Assembly: GCA_021793945.1 (NCBI GenBank)
Contig: JAJYRT010000058.1
Coordinates: 1 to 10,647, forward strand
Reading direction: 5' to 3'
Length of the DNA: 10,647 nucleotides
Source of the DNA: Thermoplasmata archaeon
Lineage (GTDB): Archaea; Thermoplasmatota; Thermoplasmata; Thermoplasmatales; Thermoplasmataceae
The translations under genes were made by a program, and so were the position numbers. The first letter of the stretch is position 1. The number at the start of each line of letters is the position of its first letter. This document shows positions 6,254 through 10,647 of the stretch, piece after piece. The notes under the pieces are model-generated. The model worked only from the letters and a program-made list of their open reading frames with translations. It was not told where the DNA came from and made no database searches.

Positions 6254-7281
6254 ACGAACCGATATCTGGAAATGAAACTGTCAGGAGCGAGATAATTGCG
6301 GCTCGCGATAGCATAGTATTCCTCCTTCTGGCTGGAACGTCAAATGTGTCACTCAACCCTGGGATATCTGCAGCAGGGGCTACCCCAGAACTCACTCGAT
6401 TGACACCGGTCGTCGACTCGGAGATTATCTTTTCCGGAAATTGCTTTAGCCTTGACGTACCTCCCATGACCCCAGAAGGAATACCTACCCCAGCCATTGT
6501 CACCAGGGCATGTCTTGACAGAATCGGTGTGAACGTGATTATTGTGGACGCAGGACTCGCAGCCACCCCTCAAGTACCGTTCATATCCGGAAACCTCGGA
6601 GCGTCGCTTGATCCATCAATTGAAAAAGCACTACCGGAATTTCAGAAAGCTCTTGATTTCGGGAAATACGTTGGATCACTGATCTCAGGATACAAAGTGA
6701 TCTTCGTGGGTGAAAGCGTGCCTGGTGGAACGACAACTGCACAGGCAGTCATGAAATGCGTCGGGAACAATTTCAACACAAGCAGCAGTTTACCCAGCGA
6801 TCCTGATAGGGAGAAGTTTCGATTGATCAAGAAGGCGCAGCAAAGGCTTGGAGATGCTGAACTTAAAGCAGATCAATGCATTGCAGAGTACGGAGATTAT
6901 ATGATGCCCGTTGCACTGGGAATAAGCAGTTCATTGCAGGAAAGCACACTGGTATACTGCGGTGGAACACAGATGGCTAATGTTTTCAGTCTCGACAGGA
7001 TGGTCAACAAGCGGACAGCGAAACGTTATGTTGCTACAACAAAATGGGTGATTGATCACCGTCCCGAAACCATGAAAAAACTTGTTGGAAATGAAAACCT
7101 GATAATCTCAAACATAGACTTCAGCACCATGCCACACCAGGGACTTAGAGAATATGAAAATGGGCATGTACGGGAAGGTGCCGGCATGGGGGGAGCTTTT
7201 GCTCTTTATAGCATCTTGAATGGAAACATGAAGGATCTGTACAACGACATATCAAGCCTTTATGAGAGGCTCAGTTCCTAA
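6247..7281 (+). CDS. cobT: Archaeal-type nicotinate-nucleotide:base phosphoribosyltransferase CobT
   Basis: Transfers phosphoribose from nicotinate mononucleotide to a lower-ligand base, giving the alpha-riboside phosphate that becomes the nucleotide loop of the cobamide. The 344-residue protein belongs to the archaeal/cyanobacterial branch of CobT (TIGR00303-like), which diverges from the Salmonella enzyme. Motifs: LAGTSNVSLNPGISAAGATPE near the N-terminus, GESVPGGTTTA (155-165), YCGGTQMANV (237-246) and REGAGMGGAF (309-318), whose Glu310 is the probable catalytic base. The lower-ligand base used by this organism cannot be told from sequence. GAGG at 6239-6242, inside cbiB, supplies the ribosome site. 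It is the last gene of the operon and converges on pyrF with only 2 bases between stop codons, so no terminator fits between them. Confidence 0.9.
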   Translation: MVNEPISGNETVRSEIIAARDSIVFLLLAGTSNVSLNPGISAAGATPELTRLTPVVDSEIIFSGNCFSLDVPPMTPEGIPTPAIVTRACLDRIGVNVIIVDAGLAATPQVPFISGNLGASLDPSIEKALPEFQKALDFGKYVGSLISGYKVIFVGESVPGGTTTAQAVMKCVGNNFNTSSSLPSDPDREKFRLIKKAQQRLGDAELKADQCIAEYGDYMMPVALGISSSLQESTLVYCGGTQMANVFSLDRMVNKRTAKRYVATTKWVIDHRPETMKKLVGNENLIISNIDFSTMPHQGLREYENGHVREGAGMGGAFALYSILNGNMKDLYNDISSLYERLSS

Positions 7282-7283
7282 AA

Positions 7284-7919
7284 TCAATTCAGGCTTGAAT
7301 TCACGTTTCTTAAGTAGGCGACCGGATCATCAGAATTATAGATGGATCTTCCAATTATAATGAAGTCTGCACCGTGTCTGATGGCTTCTGAAGGTGTTCC
7401 TCCCTGAGCACCTATTCCTGGAGAGATGATGCATCTCTTTCCTGCTAGCGCTCTGATGTGATCCAGCATCTGCAGATTATTTCCCGGTGCAACAAAACCA
7501 TAAACACCACATTCTTTGGACATTTCTATCATCTTATCGGTGTGCAGGTCCATGAAATCCCTTGATCCGCTGTTGCTCATTGATACGACTGAAAACACCT
7601 TCATTTCTCCTGATTCCATGACCAGAGAATCCATAGAATCCCTGCCGGTGAATTGATGTGATATTATTCCCCAGGCACCGTTTTCCCTAGCTTTTCTTGC
7701 AATCAACGCATTTGTATTTGGTACATCCGCTATTTTGAAATCGCATATAACAGGAGAGAATTCAGACAACTTCCTTACGATACTTATTCCCTCACTCATT
7801 ACCAGCGGCCAGTTGACCTTTATGTAGGCAACTTCATCCTTTATCTGACCGGCTATTCGGATTGCTTCCCTGGAGTCAAACACATCAAGGGCGGCAATAA
7901 CTCTTTTCGCTGCCGGCAT
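7284..7919 (-). CDS. pyrF: Orotidine 5'-phosphate decarboxylase PyrF
   Basis: Final step of de novo UMP synthesis: decarboxylation of OMP. The 211 residues are typical of the short archaeal TIM-barrel enzymes. The catalytic DxKxxD array is intact as DFKIADVPNT, with Asp60, Lys62 and Asp65. ALDV (Asp12) and IKVNWPL (Lys34) are the substrate-binding strands. The C-terminal SPGIGAQGG and IIGRSIYNSDDP carry the phosphate-binding Gly and Arg. Met1 is placed by a TATA box about 26 bases upstream (7942-7949), implying a leaderless mRNA. An AGGAG also occurs upstream but is too far (about 14 bases) to be a good ribosome site. The gene shares its strand with ftsZ but has its own promoter. Confidence 0.96.
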   Translation of the reverse strand: MPAAKRVIAALDVFDSREAIRIAGQIKDEVAYIKVNWPLVMSEGISIVRKLSEFSPVICDFKIADVPNTNALIARKARENGAWGIISHQFTGRDSMDSLVMESGEMKVFSVVSMSNSGSRDFMDLHTDKMIEMSKECGVYGFVAPGNNLQMLDHIRALAGKRCIISPGIGAQGGTPSEAIRHGADFIIIGRSIYNSDDPVAYLRNVNSSLN

Positions 7920-7941
7920 ATAATCAACGATTTCTCCTGGA

Positions 7942-7949
7942 TATATAAT
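7942..7949 (-). promoter_or_regulatory. TATA box for pyrF
   Basis: ATTATATA on the minus strand, centred about 26 bases before the pyrF ATG at 7919. This fits leaderless transcription of pyrF. Confidence 0.6.
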
Positions 7950-7964
7950 AATTTGTCAAGTGTC

Positions 7965-8098
7965 AACTACCAACCCCTGAAGGAGTTGGCTTGCTGCTGG
8001 TCTCCCCCATGTCCGTAGACATGGATTCATCGAACCGCAACGATTGGTTGTGGCGTCATAACAGGCAAACGCTCCCCTCTATTTCACAATACAGGGGA
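7965..8098 (-). ncRNA. Candidate structured small RNA with four stem-loops
   Basis: The pyrF-ftsZ gap is almost entirely foldable. In minus-strand order: 8098-8073, a 10-bp stem with one mismatch (TCCCCT.TATT, loop of 4); 8053-8035, a 7-bp stem with one G-U; 8024-8007, a perfect 7-bp stem CCATGTC/GACATGG; 7989-7970, a 7-bp stem CCAAC.CC/GG.GTTGG with a 4-base loop. A TATA box at 8119-8127 would start transcription at about 8097, exactly the first stem. The only ATG-led frame noticed inside is 10 codons. The last stem has the CCTTCAGG core seen in the IS605-type ends of this window and is followed by TAGTTGAC. The whole may therefore be an orphan omega RNA or a deleted IS605-derived element rather than a native RNA. 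The 3' end is not marked by a U-run. Confidence 0.45.
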
Positions 8099-8118
8099 AT
8101 TATGCAACGCACTTTCAA

Positions 8119-8127
8119 GTATATAAG
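8119..8127 (-). promoter_or_regulatory. TATA box for the candidate small RNA
   Basis: CTTATATAC on the minus strand, just after the ftsZ stop, centred 26 bases before the first stem of the hairpin array. This is the same spacing seen before pyrF. The motif is nearly symmetric, but plus-strand use would transcribe antisense into ftsZ with no gene to serve. Confidence 0.5.
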
Positions 8128-8146
8128 AAATCTGCAGGATTGAGTA

Positions 8147-9298
8147 TCAGGAAACTATGTCTATTTCCTGCTCCTGCTCATCACCGGCAAGCAGTTTTCT
8201 GAGCTGTTTGGCGTCAGCACGATTGGCTAGCATGTACGGGGATTTGACTCCTGTAAGCAGAACAAGTACCCTTATCTTCTTGTTATAGAATCGTTCCACG
8301 CTTGCTCCCCATATTATTTTTGCATTTGGATTAATGCGCTTTTGAACTTCGTTTGTTGCGCTTTCTGCTTCGCTAACTGTCATGTCATATCCGCCTATGA
8401 TGCGTACTATGCAATTCCTGGCATCGCTTATGTCTGCTTCCACTAGTCTTGAAGTCATTGCTTCGTTTATGGCCCTCAGAACTCTGTCATCGCCAACATT
8501 GGATTCGCCTGTCCCGACCATTGCCACGCCGCCATCCTTCATTACTGCCTTAACGTCTGCATAATCAACGTTTATTATCCCAGTCAGGGTTATGAGTTCC
8601 GTCATTCCCTTTATTGTTTCACCAAGCAAGGTGTCAGCATAACCGAAGGCGGTCTCTATGGATAGCCCGGGCACCTCTTCAAGCAGCTTGTCATTAGGTA
8701 TGGCAATCACTGTGTCTGAATATTGTGCAAGTTTTTCCAGCCCGTTAAGGGCGTTCTCCATACGGATATCTCCCTCTGATTTGAATGGGAGAGTGACAAT
8801 TGAGATTACTGTGGAACCGGCATCCTTGGCAGATTTAGCTATGACAGGGGATGCCCCTGTTCCAGTGCCACCTCCAAGTCCACACGTGATAAAAGTAATA
8901 TCAGTGCCATAGGTCATCTTCTGTATGGGGATTATGTCTTCTAGTGCGCAGTTCTCCCCTATTTTTGGTTCTGCTCCCGTGCCATCTCCGCCCATGAGAT
9001 TCCTGCCTATCAGCATTTTCTTCCGTGTTCTTAGGCTCAAGAGATGCTTTGCATCAGTATTTACTGCAACTAACTCTGCCCCATTTACTCCAGTCAAATT
9101 GAGGCGTTCGACAGTATTGCACCCCCCTCCACCGCAGCCAACAATTTTTATCCTGACTTTCTGCTTGTTCGCGATTTCTGCAATCCTTACATCCTCTGGT
9201 GCTGGAGGAAAATTGTCGAAACCATCCCAGAATCCTGACTCGGATACCTCTTCTTCAAGTAACACCGATTTAGAAATTATATCCATTATGTCATTCAT
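8147..9298 (-). CDS. ftsZ: Cell division GTPase FtsZ
   Basis: Tubulin-family GTPase that polymerises at the division site. The 383 residues contain an N-terminal acidic extension (1-45), the nucleotide-binding start IKIVGCGGGGCNTVERL (50-66), NTDAKHL (80-86), the tubulin signature GGGTGTG (142-148) and the T7 synergy loop NVDYADVK with Asp245 and Asp248. The C-terminal domain is complete (IGGYDMTVSEAE, KIIWGAS, VRVLVLLTG-like KIRVLVLLTG). After residue 360 there is only a short charged tail ending EQEIDIVS, with no clear conserved C-terminal peptide. GMTELITLTGIINVDYADVK recalls archaeal FtsZ2, but I cannot assign FtsZ1 or FtsZ2 without alignment. The start has a TATA box about 30 bases upstream; Met5 is an alternative. 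Confidence 0.97.
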   Translation of the reverse strand: MNDIMDIISKSVLLEEEVSESGFWDGFDNFPPAPEDVRIAEIANKQKVRIKIVGCGGGGCNTVERLNLTGVNGAELVAVNTDAKHLLSLRTRKKMLIGRNLMGGDGTGAEPKIGENCALEDIIPIQKMTYGTDITFITCGLGGGTGTGASPVIAKSAKDAGSTVISIVTLPFKSEGDIRMENALNGLEKLAQYSDTVIAIPNDKLLEEVPGLSIETAFGYADTLLGETIKGMTELITLTGIINVDYADVKAVMKDGGVAMVGTGESNVGDDRVLRAINEAMTSRLVEADISDARNCIVRIIGGYDMTVSEAESATNEVQKRINPNAKIIWGASVERFYNKKIRVLVLLTGVKSPYMLANRADAKQLRKLLAGDEQEQEIDIVS

Positions 9299-9323
9299 AT
9301 GTCTGATAATATGTGTTAAACTG

Positions 9324-9332
9324 TATTTAAAT
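9324..9332 (-). promoter_or_regulatory. TATA box for ftsZ
   Basis: ATTTAAATA on the minus strand, preceded by GGAAACAAAC. It is centred about 30 bases before the ftsZ ATG at 9298, predicting a leader of only a few bases. Confidence 0.55.
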
Positions 9333-9459
9333 GTTTGTTTCCTATTTTTGCTTTATTTTAGCCATTTTTTCTTAACGGTTAAATTTGTGTTGAGTTAATA
9401 TTTCAAATGTTTTGTCAGACAAAAATACCAATTAACTTTAACTTATGCGAGCGAGAAGT

Positions 9460-9471
9460 CTCCTTCTGGAG
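9460..9471 (+). repeat. Left-end hairpin of the tnpA-tnpB element
   Basis: CTCC-TTCT-GGAG, a perfect 4-bp stem with a 4-base loop, followed by GGGGGATGAG. Its flanks align with the left-end hairpin of the first element (AGC.AGAA before, GATGA after). Confidence 0.5.
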
Positions 9472-9497
9472 GGGGGATGAGAGCGGGCAAAATGTTT

Positions 9498-9530
9498 ATG
9501 GTGTATGGTGTATTGCTATACCTATGCCAT
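9498..9530 (+). promoter_or_regulatory. Stem-loop enclosing the tnpA start codon
   Basis: ATGG (9498) pairs with CCAT (9530), and the inner arm GGTGTA-TTGC-TATACC (9507-9522) forms a 6-bp stem with one G-U. The whole is an imperfect palindrome of 33 bases whose 3' arm contains the tnpA ATG (9524). The 5' arm is a tandem repeat of ATGGTGT. Salmonella IS200 is known to hide its transposase start in a 5' stem-loop; the same logic is inferred here. Confidence 0.45.
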
Positions 9531-9946
9531 ACGATCTGGATAAAGGTGCGCATTCAGTGTATTCACTGTATTATCACTTCATCCAGGTCGTGAAATACAG
9601 GAAGAAAGTATTTACCAGTGACATGATTGTAGACTTCCTCAAGACAAAGGCAAGGGGAATTGCCGATACATTCAATGTGGAGATACTGGAGATAGAATGC
9701 GACAGGGATCATTTCCACATGCTTTTCAAGGCGACACCGCTCCTGAACATACCGCAGTTCATCAACGCAATAAAAACAATCACCTCAAGGGAGATACAGC
9801 GTAACTTTCCCGATATCAAGAAAGATCTTTGGAAGGGAAAGTTCTGGTCCCCTTCCTATTTCCTGGCAACGTCAGGGCAGGTTACGCTCGATGTAATGAA
9901 AGGATATGTAGATTCTCAGGAGACAGAGCCCCATGAGGACATATAA
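9524..9946 (+). CDS. tnpA: IS200/IS605 family Y1 transposase TnpA
   Basis: HUH single-strand transposase of 140 residues, the usual size. From ATG 9524 it begins MPYDLDKGAHSVYSLYYHF, matching the family's HSVYSLHYH start. The HUH pair is His63 and His65 in DRDHFHMLF. The catalytic Tyr128 lies in VMKGYVDSQ on the C-terminal helix, and WKGKFWSPSYF is the conserved strand before it. All catalytic parts are present. An in-frame ATG at 9407 would add 39 residues, but these run through the element's left-end hairpin and are not family-like. The stop overlaps the tnpB start by 14 bases. It could also mobilise the tnpA-less element at 1173-2476 if it recognises those ends; this is not shown by the sequence. 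Confidence 0.92.
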   Translation: MPYDLDKGAHSVYSLYYHFIQVVKYRKKVFTSDMIVDFLKTKARGIADTFNVEILEIECDRDHFHMLFKATPLLNIPQFINAIKTITSREIQRNFPDIKKDLWKGKFWSPSYFLATSGQVTLDVMKGYVDSQETEPHEDI

Positions 9947-10647
9947 GTTCCGATTGTATCCATCTGCTGGGCAGGAGAAACTGCTAATCAAGCAGCTGGA
10001 TCTGTGCCGTGAACTGTACAATTCATTCCTGGAACAGAGAATTCTTGCATATAAGACAGAGAAGCGCATCAATTACAACTATCAGCAGGATCAGATACCG
10101 GAACTGAAGAAGACCTTTCCCGAATTCAAGGATATCCATTCACAGGTGCTTCAGGATGTTGCACGAAGACTGGATAGAGCATATGACAACTTTTACAGGA
10201 GAATAAGGGAGAAGAATAATGGAAGCAGGATAAAGGCAGGCTTTCCAAGATTCAAATCTAAAGACAGGTACAATTCCATCACCTACTCGCAGTCTGGATT
10301 CAGGATACTGGATAACGGTCATATACGACTTTCCAAGATTGGTGAGGTTAGAATGTTCATGCATAGACCTGTGACTGGAGAGATTAAAACCATTTCCGTA
10401 AAGCGTGATCGTGTGGGTGACTGGTTCATTACCATCACCGTGGACATGCAGAAAGGCTACAGTGCTGATGTGCGGGCCTACAACATAGATCGGCCCTGTC
10501 CTGATTTCACAAGCTCCATCGGCATTGATCTTGGTCTGAAGGCGATCATCACTACCAGTGATGGCGTTCAGGCCGATCCACCGAAGTTACTCATGGAATC
10601 GGAGAAGAAGCTTAAGAGGGCACAGAAAGACCTTTCACGGAAGATGA
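9933..10647 (+). CDS. tnpB: TnpB of the second element, 3' end cut by the window
   Basis: The first 238 codons are open to the window edge. The start MRTYKFRLYPSAGQEKLL is the standard TnpB N-terminus, and ATG 9933 lies inside the end of tnpA, suggesting coupled translation. The first RuvC Asp is Asp199 in IGIDLGLKAIITTSDG. The basic helical region (EKKLKRAQKDLSRK) that normally follows begins just before the edge. The RuvC II Glu, zinc ribbon, RuvC III Asp and omega RNA end lie outside the window. It is clearly different from the TnpB at 1256-2437 (for example ITTSDG against FATLSDG, and a different insert after the N-terminal domain), so the two elements are not recent copies. Confidence 0.9.
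   Translation, partial: MRTYKFRLYPSAGQEKLLIKQLDLCRELYNSFLEQRILAYKTEKRINYNYQQDQIPELKKTFPEFKDIHSQVLQDVARRLDRAYDNFYRRIREKNNGSRIKAGFPRFKSKDRYNSITYSQSGFRILDNGHIRLSKIGEVRMFMHRPVTGEIKTISVKRDRVGDWFITITVDMQKGYSADVRAYNIDRPCPDFTSSIGIDLGLKAIITTSDGVQADPPKLLMESEKKLKRAQKDLSRKM

Larger units (their letters stand above)
9443..10647 (+). mobile_element. IS605-type element with tnpA and tnpB, right end outside the window
   Basis: A Y1 transposase gene overlaps a tnpB in the same direction, the classic IS605 order. The left end is placed after TTTAAC, where TTATGCGAGCGAGAAG and a hairpin resemble the left end of the first element (CTATGAGCAAGAAAG). It inserted upstream of ftsZ without touching the ftsZ TATA box. 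The boundary is estimated to within about 15 bases. Confidence 0.7.

Noticed and set aside
8023..8036. GGTTCGATGAATCC on the minus strand, resembling a tRNA T-arm
   Set aside because: No acceptor stem, anticodon arm or CCA-compatible end fits around it; it lies between two other stems of the RNA candidate.
8925..9398. 157-codon plus-strand frame opposite ftsZ
   Set aside because: Antisense to the most conserved part of ftsZ; low-complexity Ser/Pro-rich product typical of a shadow frame.
9407..9523. 39-residue N-terminal extension of TnpA
   Set aside because: It runs through the element's left-end hairpin and leader palindrome, and the family starts at the ATG at 9524.
9555..9568. CAGTG-TATT-CACTG hairpin
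   Set aside because: It is inside the tnpA coding sequence, in the conserved HSVYSL region, so it is most likely a by-product of coding.
1..10647. CRISPR array, rRNA genes, tRNA genes, B12 riboswitch
   Set aside because: No regularly spaced repeats, rRNA or tRNA signatures were seen, and no B12-box-like sequence was seen ahead of the cob operon.

Overview
The window looks like a piece of a Thermoplasmatales-type archaeal chromosome (Thermoplasma, Ferroplasma or Cuniculiplasma relatives). The evidence is a nonphosphorylative Entner-Doudoroff-type aldolase, an archaeal-type CobT, an archaeal-length PyrF, an FtsZ, and many genes whose start codon lies about 24-30 bases after a TATA box, as expected for leaderless mRNAs. 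The genus assignment is inference; the archaeal assignment is firm.

Layout. (1) 166-1020: a DapA/KDG-aldolase family enzyme with its own TATA box. (2) About 1173-2476: a tnpA-less IS200/IS605-type element carrying an intact TnpB, with matching hairpins at its two ends. (3) 2468-7281: a tight cobalamin operon, cobD (threonine-phosphate decarboxylase) - cobQ/cbiP - small unknown ORF - cbiB - cobT, with overlapping or nearly overlapping genes and Shine-Dalgarno-like sites before cobQ, the small ORF, cbiB and cobT. (4) On the minus strand, pyrF (7284-7919) converges on cobT, and ftsZ (8147-9298) lies upstream of pyrF. The 227-base gap between them holds four stem-loops in a row behind a good TATA box, a candidate small RNA. 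(5) From about 9443 to the window edge: a second IS605-type element with tnpA (Y1 HUH transposase) overlapping a tnpB cut off by the window end.

How the parts work together. CobD makes aminopropanol phosphate, CobQ amidates adenosylcobyric acid, CbiB joins the two, and CobT activates the lower-ligand base. This is the late half of B12 synthesis; CobS and CobY are not in the window. The TnpB element sits exactly at the 5' end of this operon, and its right-end hairpin contains one possible cobD start codon. No TATA box is visible between tnpB and cobD, so the operon probably depends on read-through from the transposon side.

The observations most worth following are the TnpB/cob junction, where excision of the element would place a TATA-like box at leaderless distance from cobD, and the structured RNA candidate between pyrF and ftsZ.
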